Source: Dorea_A sp016295505 (lineage in GTDB: Bacteria > Bacillota > Clostridia > Lachnospirales > Lachnospiraceae). From it: a stretch of DNA of 64,000 nt. The stretch covers positions 1-64,000 of the forward strand of contig NZ_JBDOHS010000007.1 of the NCBI RefSeq assembly GCF_039832105.1, given 5' to 3'. Below are positions 8,747 to 17,010 of the stretch, piece after piece; position 1 is the stretch's first letter; the number at the start of each line of letters is the position of its first letter. The position numbers and the translations under genes were made by a program. The notes beneath the pieces were generated by a model. It was given only the letters and a program-made list of their open reading frames with translations. It was not told the DNA's origin and searched no databases.

Positions 8747-10323
8747 TAATAAGCCACCTTAGACATTACATGAATGTCTTCCGGGAAGAATGTCAGGCCG
8801 ACCTCCTGACCTTCCTCAGAATAATCCGTTGTATGAATCTTGAATTCACGTCCTGTAGTAGAAAACGTAATCTGATATACGCCTTCTTTGACTTCTTCCG
8901 GCTCAAAGTCGTAATCTACACTGATATCTATACTCTGATCTTCATCACTTAACTTCCATCCCTGTGCATTGGCCCAGGTCTTAATATCGGTATCCAGAGC
9001 CTGAGATTCTGTAATCTCATCCACCGTTTTAAAGAAGTTAAAGGCCATAATCGCTTCATTTGCCTTTTCATTCTTAACAAACGGCTGATTGACCACAAAA
9101 ATGGTTCTCTCAATGCTGGTTCCATTTGCCGTTAAGAATACGACCGGATACTGGCCTTCTTCCTCACTCAGCTCATACTCAATCTTCGCGATAGAAATAT
9201 AATCGTCACTCTCTGTATCCCATGCCTGTGCATTGGAAAGTGCGACAATGTCCTTATCATCCAGATCTGCCACATCCTCCACATCTACATAGAAGTTATT
9301 TGCGCTGATCTTTTCCTTTCCGTCTTCACTGGTCACGTCATGATTGCGAATCACGCGCATGTTGACTGTCACACTGGTACCCGGAACCGTCTCTACCATG
9401 ATCTCATAATGAACACCTTTAAACAGAACGCTCAGAACTTCACCGGTCATCTTGCCGTCTTTTACATCTACGATATCAATATCCTCCGGGCGGATGACTA
9501 CATCCACCGGCTCATTTTCCTTAAATCCAAAATCCACACAGTCAAATGTAATATCATCGAACCGCACCTTATAATCCTCAAGCATGGTTCCGGATATGAT
9601 ATTACTCTCACCGATAAAGTTTGCAACAAACCGGTTGGCCGGCTCATTATAGATCTCCTGTGGTGTGCCGACCTGCTGGATCTCTCCGTTTTTCATAACC
9701 ACGATCTTGTCTGACATGGTAAGCGCTTCTTCCTGATCATGTGTAACAAAGATAAATGTGATTCCTACCTCCTGCTGAATCCTCTTCAACTCATACTGCA
9801 TCTCTTTTCGAAGCTTCAGATCCAGCGCTGCCAGAGGCTCATCCAGAAGAAGGACCTTCGGTTCATTTACCAGTGCTCTGGCGATCGCAACTCTCTGCTG
9901 CTGTCCTCCGGAAAGAAGGGTCGTGTTCTTATCCTCATATCCCTCCAGGCCGATCAGCTTCAGCATCTTCATAACCTTCTGATCAATAATATCCTTACTT
10001 ACCTTCTTGATCTTCAGACCAAATGCAATATTTTCATACACACTGAGGTGCGGAAATAACGCATATTTCTGGAACACCGTATTTAATTCCCGTTCATATG
10101 GCGGTTTCTGACTAATTTCTTCTCCGTCAAAGATTACCTTTCCCTCATCTGCGTCAAGAAATCCTCCGAGAATCCTGAGCAGGGTAGTCTTTCCACATCC
10201 GCTCGGTCCGAGCAGAGTCACAAATTCATTTTCATAAATATCCAGATTAATTCCCTTCAGAACAATCTGTCCGTCAAAACTCTTCACAATGTCGCGAAAC
10301 TCTATCAGCTTCTTTTCTTCCAT
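8746..10323 (-). CDS. potA: Polyamine ABC transporter ATPase with insert in the TOBE domain
   Basis: Protein of 525 aa, about 150 residues longer than usual PotA. The ATPase is complete: Walker A GPSGCGKTT (39-47), signature LSGGQQQR (137-144), Walker B VLLLDEP (157-163) and the His switch (FVTHDQEE). The TOBE domain begins near residue 285 and resumes at the C-terminus (REFKIHTTDYSEEGQEVG...PEDIHVM). Between about 335 and 490 lies extra acidic beta-rich sequence with two related units, one around ALSNAQAWDTESDDYISI and one around TWANAQGWKLSDEDQSIDI. Such repeats resemble surface Ig-like modules, an odd find in a cytoplasmic subunit. It is the first transport gene of the operon, after the XRE-cupin regulator. 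Confidence 0.92.
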   Translation of the reverse strand: MEEKKLIEFRDIVKSFDGQIVLKGINLDIYENEFVTLLGPSGCGKTTLLRILGGFLDADEGKVIFDGEEISQKPPYERELNTVFQKYALFPHLSVYENIAFGLKIKKVSKDIIDQKVMKMLKLIGLEGYEDKNTTLLSGGQQQRVAIARALVNEPKVLLLDEPLAALDLKLRKEMQYELKRIQQEVGITFIFVTHDQEEALTMSDKIVVMKNGEIQQVGTPQEIYNEPANRFVANFIGESNIISGTMLEDYKVRFDDITFDCVDFGFKENEPVDVVIRPEDIDIVDVKDGKMTGEVLSVLFKGVHYEIMVETVPGTSVTVNMRVIRNHDVTSEDGKEKISANNFYVDVEDVADLDDKDIVALSNAQAWDTESDDYISIAKIEYELSEEEGQYPVVFLTANGTSIERTIFVVNQPFVKNEKANEAIMAFNFFKTVDEITESQALDTDIKTWANAQGWKLSDEDQSIDISVDYDFEPEEVKEGVYQITFSTTGREFKIHTTDYSEEGQEVGLTFFPEDIHVMSKVAY

Positions 10324-10344
10324 CTCACTTCTCCCTTCTCATTC

Positions 10345-10878
10345 CTAAAACATGGGCGGTGTTGTGATCCACAGCACCTTTGCCACACTGTTTCCATGGT
10401 TGTATAGATAATGGCTCTTTGAGCCGTCCATGTAAAAGGTCTCATGGGCCTTTACTTTGTACTTTTTATTGCCGCACACGATCGTCACACTGCCCTTCAG
10501 CACATACCCGAATTCTTCCCCCTGGTATGCCAGCTGCTCATGGCTCTTTTTATGCGGATAGAGTGTAAGAAGAATCGGTTCCATCTGATTCTTCTGCGCA
10601 TTCGGGATCACCCATTCCACCTGATAATCCTCCTGCTCATCCACAAAAAAGTCCTGTGTAGAAAAAACAACCTGCCGTTCTTCCTCCTCATGAAAAAACT
10701 CCGACAGATTACTTCCGAGCGCTTCCAGAATATCTTCAAGCGTCGCAATACTCGGTGCGGTAAGGTTACGCTCCACCTGCGACAGAAATCCCTTCGTAAG
10801 CTCACTGCGTGAAGCCAGATCCTCTAGCGTCAGATCATTCTGAAGACGCATTTCTCTTAACTTCTTTCCTATATCCAA
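10345..10878 (-). CDS. XRE-cupin transcriptional regulator (PuuR-like)
   Basis: Protein of 177 aa from a TTG start at 10878. An upstream in-frame ATG at 10956 is rejected because it has no RBS and lies upstream of the transcription start implied by the promoter at 10948-10975. Residues about 1-65 form an XRE-type helix-turn-helix (LTLEDLASRSELTKGFLSQVERN). Residues about 105-175 form a cupin fold (YQGEEFGYVLKGSVTIVCG) that usually senses a small ligand. It is 21 bp upstream of potA on the same strand. Regulators of this class control polyamine uptake or degradation, so ligand-dependent control of its own operon is the likely role. Confidence 0.85.
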   Translation of the reverse strand: MDIGKKLREMRLQNDLTLEDLASRSELTKGFLSQVERNLTAPSIATLEDILEALGSNLSEFFHEEEERQVVFSTQDFFVDEQEDYQVEWVIPNAQKNQMEPILLTLYPHKKSHEQLAYQGEEFGYVLKGSVTIVCGNKKYKVKAHETFYMDGSKSHYLYNHGNSVAKVLWITTPPMF

Positions 10879-10947
10879 AACGACACCTTCCCTCCTCGTA
10901 TGTTTTCTAATACTATACTTTTTTTTTAATATTTCTCCATCGTTTTT

Positions 10948-10975
10948 ATTATACATAAATGTACAAATATTGCAA
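10948..10975 (-). promoter_or_regulatory. Promoter of the xre-potA-potB-potCD operon
   Basis: Minus strand: -35 TTGCAA (10970-10975), 16-bp spacer, -10 TATAAT (10948-10953). Transcription would begin near 10941, giving a leader of about 60 nt before the TTG start of the regulator. Confidence 0.6.
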
Positions 10976-11000
10976 TGTATTTTCTCAATAATTTACAAAA

Positions 11001-11044
11001 GAAATTCCAGTTATCCACATCACAGCGTGGATAACTGGAATTTC
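11001..11044 (-). terminator. Perfect 18-bp inverted repeat, terminator of the pseudouridine synthase gene
   Basis: Arms 11001-11018 and 11027-11044 are exact complements with an 8-nt loop, followed on the minus strand by a T-rich stretch. The hairpin overlaps the last codons and stop (11020-11022) of the gene it terminates. Confidence 0.7.
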
Positions 11045-11721
11045 ATCAACTTATGTGTCCGCGGATGCTCGAACTCCAATCGATATGCACACAATTGAAT
11101 CTGCTGCCATTCCCCGGATTCAGACGCATGCGGATTATATTTCGTATCCCCGATGATCGGGCATCCCAGGTTCGCAAGCTGAACCCGGATCTGGTGGTGA
11201 CGGCCTGTGTCCAGGTGGATGTCAAGTTCCATTTGGGACGGGGAATTTTTAAAAATTCCCCGTCCCAAATGGAAAATCCCCTGTCCCTTTTCAACAACAA
11301 CATAGTGCAAACGCGCTAATTTCGCGCCTTCTGTATTTTTATCACATATTCGTGCCGTATTTGTTTTCCCATTTTTCACCATATAATTTTCCACCGTATC
11401 CTCTTTTTTTGGTGGACAACCTTCCACAAGAGCTCTGTAATATTTACCAAATCCATGACTTTGTAGCTGTTTGTTCAATGCTTTTGCTGCTGCAGCTGTT
11501 TTCGCAAACACAAGAATTCCTGTTACAGGCTGATCCAGGCGATGAATCACAGCCAGATATGGTTCTCCTTTTTCAGGGTGATTCTGGTAAATATGATTTT
11601 TCAACAGGCTGACCATATCCGGTCTTCCTATTTTTTTGCTTTGTGTTGCAATTCCATGTGGTTTTACACATACGATGATATCATTGTCTTCATATAATAT
11701 ATTTAACGCATCTGCCTGCAT
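11020..11721 (-). CDS. RluA-family pseudouridine synthase carrying an in-frame REP insert
   Basis: Protein of 233 aa. The RluA signature HRLDQPVTGI (60-69) contains the catalytic Asp63, and TGRHHQIRVQL (171-181) is the other conserved core segment, so it should isomerise uridine to pseudouridine in rRNA or tRNA. Between LHYVVVE and ELDIHLDTG, which are normally close together, lie 20 residues (144-163, with GRGIFKNSPSQ) encoded by REP composite b at 11235-11287. Counting the flanks the insertion is 60 nt, so the frame is kept. It falls just before a core beta strand, and whether the enzyme is still active cannot be told from sequence. Which RNA site is modified is unknown. Confidence 0.85.
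   Translation of the reverse strand: MQADALNILYEDNDIIVCVKPHGIATQSKKIGRPDMVSLLKNHIYQNHPEKGEPYLAVIHRLDQPVTGILVFAKTAAAAKALNKQLQSHGFGKYYRALVEGCPPKKEDTVENYMVKNGKTNTARICDKNTEGAKLARLHYVVVEKGQGIFHLGRGIFKNSPSQMELDIHLDTGRHHQIRVQLANLGCPIIGDTKYNPHASESGEWQQIQLCAYRLEFEHPRTHKLMKFQLSTL
11235..11287 (-). repeat. REP composite b, inside a coding sequence
   Basis: 53 nt: perfect 32-nt palindrome (11235-11266) plus the 21-nt half in reverse orientation (11267-11287). It is the only one of the eight elements that lies wholly inside a gene, and it is read through in frame without a stop. Confidence 0.92.
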
Positions 11722-11829
11722 GTTGGAATCTCCTTTATTTATTTTAGAAATATTTTCTTTATCATTTAATCATAGTGTGCTAAAATATGCAAGATAACAT
11801 AACTGTTAGTAATAGAAAGGATTACGGCT

Positions 11830-12789
11830 ATGAACTATATTCTTTTAATTCTTGGATTTATTCTGCTGATCAAAGGGGCAGATTTTTTTGTAGATGGAAG
11901 TTCCAGTGTCGCCAAACTATTAAAAGTTCCGTCCATTGTTATCGGTCTGACGGTTGTTGCATTTGGGACAAGTATGCCGGAATTATCCGTAAGTGTGACT
12001 GCTGCAATTCGTGGAAATAACGATCTTGCTGTCAGCAATGTCCTGGGTTCTAATATTTTTAATCTTTTGGTTGTTCTCGGTTGTTGTTCGATTATTCGTC
12101 CGGTTGAAGCAAAATGGTCTCTGTTAAGGAAAGAATTCCCTTTTTCCATATTTATTACAATTATTTTGTTATTTTTGGATTCTGACTTTTCAATCATCAA
12201 AATTCTGGATGGTAACAAAACATTTGTACTTGGTCGATGGGCGGGAATTCTCTTCCTCATTCTTTTTGTGATCTTTTTATATGCAACGGTTAAATCAGCC
12301 TTAATTTCCCGGTCCGATACTGCCGAAGAAGATTACAAAGTGATGTCTCCTTTGAAAAGTGCTGTATTTATTATACTTGGTCTTGCCGGAATCGTATGGG
12401 GAGGTAATCTGGTTGTCGACAGTGCCTGCAATATTGCAGAAACGTTTGGACTGAGCCAGACCTTCATCGGATTGACGATTGTCGCACTCGGCACCTCTCT
12501 TCCGGAACTTGTTACCTCCATGGTAGCCTCCAGCAAAGGCGAAAATGACCTTGCGGTCGGAAACGTAGTCGGTTCTAATATTTTCAATATTTTATTAATT
12601 CTGGGGATTTCTTCTGCCATTACTCCGATTACGCTTGATGTCACTGCCGTTTATGATACTTTAATATTGATTGTCGCAAGCATTATTGTATATATTTCCG
12701 CAATCAGCAATCATAAAATCCAGCGAAAAGAAGGAATGCTGTTTCTCATCGCATACCTTGCATTCTTTATCTATGTTTTACTGAGATAA
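11830..12789 (+). CDS. Calcium/sodium antiporter (CaCA family, YrbG-like)
   Basis: Protein of 319 aa, with RBS AAAGGA 9 bases upstream. It has about ten hydrophobic helices arranged as two inverted repeats, each with the alpha-repeat signature: VVAFGTSMPEL (about residue 45-55) and IVALGTSLPEL (about 218-228), followed by the related segments DLAVSNVLGSNIFN and DLAVGNVVGSNIFN. This is the YrbG-type cation exchanger, a membrane protein that exchanges Ca2+ for Na+. It is transcribed alone between the pseudouridine synthase gene and the proS leader. Ion specificity is from family. Confidence 0.92.
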   Translation: MNYILLILGFILLIKGADFFVDGSSSVAKLLKVPSIVIGLTVVAFGTSMPELSVSVTAAIRGNNDLAVSNVLGSNIFNLLVVLGCCSIIRPVEAKWSLLRKEFPFSIFITIILLFLDSDFSIIKILDGNKTFVLGRWAGILFLILFVIFLYATVKSALISRSDTAEEDYKVMSPLKSAVFIILGLAGIVWGGNLVVDSACNIAETFGLSQTFIGLTIVALGTSLPELVTSMVASSKGENDLAVGNVVGSNIFNILLILGISSAITPITLDVTAVYDTLILIVASIIVYISAISNHKIQRKEGMLFLIAYLAFFIYVLLR

Positions 12790-12859
12790 TCATTTTTCTA
12801 TTTTAGTTTGCTGAGATAATCATTTCTTTGTCTTGACAAAAATGAAACGTTCGATTAAA

Positions 12860-13119
12860 ATTATGGTCAATTCAAGATTTATGGCAACGAAGAGAATTAG
12901 TACATGTAAGCAGGCCACAGAGAGGGAATCATTTGCTGCAAGATACCTGCCTTGAACTGCATGGAACCGGTCTTGGAGCCACTGTATGAAAATGCAGCGT
13001 CCTGCCAGCGTTAATGGCAAATGAAGAGAACTACAAATAATTTGTAGTTAACTAGGGTGGTACCGCCGAACTTTTCGGTCCCTTTTGGGGAGCTGAAAGG
13101 TCCGGCGTTTTTATTTTCG
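12860..13119 (+). promoter_or_regulatory. T-box riboswitch controlling proS
   Basis: Stem I begins near GAAGAGAATTAGTA (12889). ACAGAGAGGGAATC follows near 12919, with a specifier loop in which TGGAA is followed by CCG, a proline codon, at 12967-12969. The T-box itself, AGGGTGGTACCGC, is at 13053-13065. A GC-rich terminator hairpin then runs to about 13112 and ends in a T run. Uncharged tRNA-Pro would stabilise the antiterminator and allow transcription of proS. The specifier position was set by aligning with the ileS T-box in this window. Confidence 0.92.
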
Positions 13120-13217
13120 TTAACAAAAGAATCCGCGGATCACCTGATGGCATCAATGGCTCCCATTATAATAATGCGGAGAAGAGGCTTCGCAGAAAAG
13201 AAAAGGAGAAGAGGAAC

Positions 13218-14657
13218 ATGGCAAAAGAAAAATTAGTAAAAAATATCACACCACGTGATGTAGACTTTGCACAGTGGTACACAGATGTTGTACGTGAAGC
13301 GCAGCTGTGCGATTATTCAAGTGTAAAGGGATGTCTGAATTATTTACCAAATGGATACGCAATCTGGGAACTGATTCAGGCCGATCTGGACAGACGTTTT
13401 AAAGAAACCGGCGTTGAAAATGTTTATCTGCCGACTTTAATTCCGGAAAATCTTCTGGAAAAAGAAGCTGATCATGTAGAAGGGTTTGCACCTGAAGTAG
13501 CATGGGTTACCCATGGCGGTATGGAAAGATTACAGGAAAGACTGTGTATCCGCCCTACTTCAGAGACTTTATTCTGCGATCTCTGGGCAAAAACAGTACG
13601 TTCCTACAGAGATCTTCCAAAAGTATGGAACCAGTGGAACTCTGTACTTCGCTGGGAAAAAACCACAAGACCTTTCCTTCGTTCCAGAGAATTTTTGTGG
13701 CAGGAGGGTCATACACTTCATGCTACTTATGAGGAAGCGGAAGAAAGAACCATCCAGATGTGGCAGGTATACAAGGACTGCTACAAAGAAACCCTTGCAA
13801 TGCCTTTCGTAGCCGGAAGAAAAGCTGAACACGAAAAATTTGCCGGAGCTCAGGACACATATACTGTTGAAGCACTAATGCATGACGGAAAAGCATTACA
13901 GTCCGCAACCAGCCATTTCTTCGGAAGCGGCTTCCCAGATGCATTTGGCATCAAATATGTAGATAAAAACAACCAGCTTCAGAGCGCCTATGAGACTTCC
14001 TGGGGATGGTCCACAAGAAGTATCGGCGGCCTGATCATGGTTCATGGTGATGACGACGGACTTGTACTCCCACCACACGTAGCACCGGTTGAGTGTCGTA
14101 TCATTCCAATTGCTCAGCATAAGGAAGGCGTACTTGACAGAGCATACGCACTGCTTGATGAACTCAAGAAAGCCGGATACAGAGTCAAAATCGACGATTC
14201 CGACAAGAGTACCGGATGGAAATTCTCTGAACAGGAAATCCTCGGTATTCCAACACGTATCGAAATCGGTCCAAAAGACCTCGAAAAGAACCAGGTTGTT
14301 GTTGTACGTCGTGATAACCGCGAAAAGACAGTTGTTTCTCTGGATGAGATCGCAACAAAGCTGCGCGAGATCTTAGAGCAGGAACAGCAGGATATGTATG
14401 ACAGAGCAGAAAAATTCCTGAATGATCATATCGACACTGCAGTGACTATGGACGAAATGGAAGAGAAATTCAAGGCAAACCGCGGATTCGTAAAAGCATG
14501 CTGGTGTGGAGATCCGGAATGCGAAGGTGAAGTAAAATATGTCACCGGCGGAGCTGCAACCAGATGTCTGATCGAAGACGAAGAAATGATCTCTGATAAA
14601 TGCATTTGGTGTGGAAAACCGGCAAAACATATGGCATATTGGGGAAAATCATATTAA
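13218..14657 (+). CDS. proS: Prolyl-tRNA synthetase (archaeal/eukaryotic-type)
   Basis: Protein of 479 aa; start supported by AAAAGGAGAAGAGG upstream. This is the short class II ProRS without the bacterial editing insertion. It has the motif 2 region (RPTSETLFCDLWAK, then LRWEKTTRPFLRSREFLWQEGHT), motif 3 (GWSTRSIGGLIMVHGDD), an anticodon-binding domain from about 290, and a C-terminal domain with Cys pairs (CWCGDPEC and CIWCG) that probably bind zinc. It charges tRNA-Pro in the cytoplasm. The T-box upstream gives feedback from uncharged tRNA-Pro. REP composite c starts 9 bp after its stop codon. Confidence 0.97.
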   Translation: MAKEKLVKNITPRDVDFAQWYTDVVREAQLCDYSSVKGCLNYLPNGYAIWELIQADLDRRFKETGVENVYLPTLIPENLLEKEADHVEGFAPEVAWVTHGGMERLQERLCIRPTSETLFCDLWAKTVRSYRDLPKVWNQWNSVLRWEKTTRPFLRSREFLWQEGHTLHATYEEAEERTIQMWQVYKDCYKETLAMPFVAGRKAEHEKFAGAQDTYTVEALMHDGKALQSATSHFFGSGFPDAFGIKYVDKNNQLQSAYETSWGWSTRSIGGLIMVHGDDDGLVLPPHVAPVECRIIPIAQHKEGVLDRAYALLDELKKAGYRVKIDDSDKSTGWKFSEQEILGIPTRIEIGPKDLEKNQVVVVRRDNREKTVVSLDEIATKLREILEQEQQDMYDRAEKFLNDHIDTAVTMDEMEEKFKANRGFVKACWCGDPECEGEVKYVTGGAATRCLIEDEEMISDKCIWCGKPAKHMAYWGKSY

Positions 14658-14666
14658 TTCTAAAAA

Positions 14667-14719
14667 GGGACGGAGGATTTTTAAAAATTCCCCGTCCCAA
14701 ATTAAAAATCCCCTGTCCC
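14667..14719 (-). repeat. REP composite c, left flank of the RAYT gene
   Basis: 53 nt: 32-nt palindrome (14667-14698, with arm mismatches, GGAGG against TTCCCC) followed by the 21-nt half in reverse orientation (14699-14719). It separates proS from the transposase RBS and is the mirror image of composite d. Confidence 0.92.
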
Positions 14720-14757
14720 TTTTCATGTTCCGTTCCTTTTCAGAAAGGAGTACCGAC

Positions 14758-15534
14758 ATGCCCAGGAAACCAAGGCAAGAAAGCAGCACTGAGTTTTATC
14801 ATATAACCAGCCGCGGCATTAACAAATTTCCTATTTTTTCAAAAAATCTAGAGCGTTCCCGATTTCTAAATATTGTTCATGATTCCATCAGCCAATACAA
14901 CATTAAAATATTTGCATATTGCGTTATGTCAAATCATTTTCACTTGCTAATGCGAGCTCCTATTGAAGAACTGTCAGCCTTTATGGCCAGAATTCTTTCA
15001 GTTTATGCTGTATATTACAATCAAAAACATAATCGTGTTGGTTACGTCTTTGACGGCCGTTTTCGAAGTCAATGCATCGAGGATGAATCCTATTTTTTTA
15101 ACTGCCTTCGGTACATTCACCTGAATCCCGTAAAAGCAAATATGTGCAAATCTATTGAAAATTACCGCTACAGTAGTTTTAAAGAATATGCTTCACCATC
15201 TTCGGCAGGCATCATTCATCCAATAGCTTTTGAAATCATCAATAATCATTTTGAATCTCTTGAGCACTTCAAATCTTTCCATTCAGTTTTCACCGATAAA
15301 GTATTTATTGATCTCCCCGAAGATGAATTGCTTCAGCGCAAAATAATTGCCACTTCACTACTACATAACATGCAGCAAGATCTTGACATCCCAGCAGTAG
15401 AAATTCTGGACAATATCCCATCCAGGAAAATGTTCGACACCATCATAAAAAACTTTTTTAATATTTCCATGCAACAGGCAGAAAATATTCGCAAACTTAT
15501 ACAATCAGAATTAAAGCAAAAGGGACAAAGCTAA
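14758..15534 (+). CDS. REP-associated tyrosine transposase (RAYT, Y1_Tnp/HUH)
   Basis: Protein of 258 aa from an ATG preceded by AGAAAGGAG. An open frame extends upstream only because the REP is translatable. Residues 13-27 (FYHITSRGINKFPIF) are the RAYT N-terminal signature. The HUH metal-binding motif is H60-F61-H62 in CVMSNHFHLLM, and Tyr119 in RYIHLNPVKA aligns with the catalytic Tyr of E. coli TnpA-REP. GYVFDGRF (95-102) is also typical. The C-terminal part (about 150-258) is an extra helical domain. RAYTs cut and join single-stranded DNA at REP hairpins and are usually single-copy residents, not self-mobilising elements. It is bracketed by mirror-image REP composites c and d. Confidence 0.93.
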   Translation: MPRKPRQESSTEFYHITSRGINKFPIFSKNLERSRFLNIVHDSISQYNIKIFAYCVMSNHFHLLMRAPIEELSAFMARILSVYAVYYNQKHNRVGYVFDGRFRSQCIEDESYFFNCLRYIHLNPVKANMCKSIENYRYSSFKEYASPSSAGIIHPIAFEIINNHFESLEHFKSFHSVFTDKVFIDLPEDELLQRKIIATSLLHNMQQDLDIPAVEILDNIPSRKMFDTIIKNFFNISMQQAENIRKLIQSELKQKGQS

Positions 15535-15543
15535 TTGTAAAAA

Positions 15544-15596
15544 GGGACAGGGGATTTTTAATTTGGGACGGGGAATTTTTAAAAATCCTCCGTCCC
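15544..15596 (+). repeat. REP composite d, right flank of the RAYT gene
   Basis: 53 nt: 21-nt half (15544-15564) then 32-nt palindrome (15565-15596, imperfect arms). It starts 9 bp after the RAYT stop codon. With composite c, the 21-nt halves face the gene and the palindromes lie outside. Confidence 0.92.
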
Positions 15597-15648
15597 CCTC
15601 AAAAATGTGGTATTATAATTAGGATGTTGATAATTGGAGGATAATATT

Positions 15649-16974
15649 GTGGATAACTGTTATATTCATTTACCTGATAATGTTCATAAAATTATTGCTA
15701 CTTTGCAGGCGCATGGCCATGAAGCCTATGCGGTCGGTGGTTGCGTCCGTGACTCTATCCTCGGGCGGACTCCCGGTGACTGGGACATCACTACCTCGGC
15801 TATGCCTGAAGAAACGAAAGCACTGTTTGACAAGACGTTTGACACCGGTATCGAGCATGGCACGGTTACCGTCCTTCTGGGCAAAGTAGGGTATGAAGTT
15901 ACAACTTATCGAATTGATGGGAAATATGAAGACAGCCGCCACCCAAGCGAGGTCACTTTTACCCGAAACCTGCGAGATGACTTGCTGCGACGGGATTTTA
16001 CGATCAACGCAATGGCGTATAATGAGAAAGACGGACTGGTTGATATTTTTGGCGGCCTGAATGACTTAAATGCAAAAACGATTCGTTGTGTAGGCAATGC
16101 CAAAGAACGTTTCTCTGAAGACGCTCTGCGTATCCTGCGTGGAATCCGGTTTGCCGCACAGCTGGGTTTTCAGATTGAAGACGAAACCCGCCGGGGAATG
16201 AGTGAGCTGGCTCCTACATTACAGAATATCAGTGCAGAACGCATCCAGGTAGAACTGATTAAGATGATCACTTCTGACAGGCCGGAACTTCTTCGGGAAG
16301 CTTACGTACTTGGGCTTACAAAAGTATTTCTCCCAGAGTTTGATGAAATCATGTGTACGACACAAGAGACACCGCATCATATGTATACCGTAGGGGAACA
16401 TACGCTTCATGCAATGTCAAATGTGCGGGCAGATAAGATTCTCCGTTTAACAATGCTTCTGCATGACATGGGTAAGCCCGCGTTAAAGACCATAGACGAG
16501 AAAGGAACGGCACATTTTAAAAAACACGCCGTCGAAAGTGAACGTATTGCAAGGACGGTATTAAAAAGGCTAAAATTTGACAATGATACTTTGAATAAAG
16601 TTACGAAGCTGGTGTTCTATCATGATTACCGGATGCCCGCAACCGCCAGGAATGTGCGGCGTGCTATGAACACCATCGGCGAAGATTTATTTCCTTACTA
16701 TATGGAAGTACGGCGTGCGGATGTCATGGCACAGAGTATGTACCTGCGGGATGAGAAAATAAAGAATCTGGACGAAATCGAAAAAATATATGGGGACATC
16801 ATTTCTGCGGGTCAGTGCGTCTCATTAAAGGACCTTGCTGTCACAGGCCGGGATCTGATCGCCGCCGGCATTACTCCCGGAAAGGAGATCGGCGAAAAGC
16901 TGAATCAGTTACTGGATCTTGTCATCGATAATCCTTCATTGAACACAAAGGAAACACTTTTAAAATACTTATAG
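15649..16974 (+). CDS. cca: CCA tRNA nucleotidyltransferase
   Basis: Protein of 441 aa. The GTG at 15649 is chosen because GGAGG lies 8 bases before it; an in-frame TTG at 15634 would start upstream of that site. The class II nucleotidyltransferase signature is present (AVGGCVRDSILGRTPGDWDITT), with DxD carboxylates, then RRDFTINAMAY and the ERFSEDALRILRGIRFAAQLGF neck region. An HD-like segment follows (LLHDMGKP). It adds or repairs the 3'-CCA end of tRNAs. It starts 50 bp after REP composite d and converges with the AEC transporter gene. Confidence 0.96.
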   Translation: MDNCYIHLPDNVHKIIATLQAHGHEAYAVGGCVRDSILGRTPGDWDITTSAMPEETKALFDKTFDTGIEHGTVTVLLGKVGYEVTTYRIDGKYEDSRHPSEVTFTRNLRDDLLRRDFTINAMAYNEKDGLVDIFGGLNDLNAKTIRCVGNAKERFSEDALRILRGIRFAAQLGFQIEDETRRGMSELAPTLQNISAERIQVELIKMITSDRPELLREAYVLGLTKVFLPEFDEIMCTTQETPHHMYTVGEHTLHAMSNVRADKILRLTMLLHDMGKPALKTIDEKGTAHFKKHAVESERIARTVLKRLKFDNDTLNKVTKLVFYHDYRMPATARNVRRAMNTIGEDLFPYYMEVRRADVMAQSMYLRDEKIKNLDEIEKIYGDIISAGQCVSLKDLAVTGRDLIAAGITPGKEIGEKLNQLLDLVIDNPSLNTKETLLKYL

Positions 16975-17010
16975 CTTATTCTTTTTTCTATTTCACGAAT
17001 AACAAATAGT

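Noticed and set aside
10879..10956. Upstream ATG for the XRE-cupin regulator
   Set aside because: No RBS, and it lies at or above the predicted promoter -10, so it would not be in the transcript.
14611..14757. N-terminal extension of the transposase through the REP
   Set aside because: The frame is open only because the REP is translatable; the ATG at 14758 has a good RBS and matches the RAYT N-terminus.
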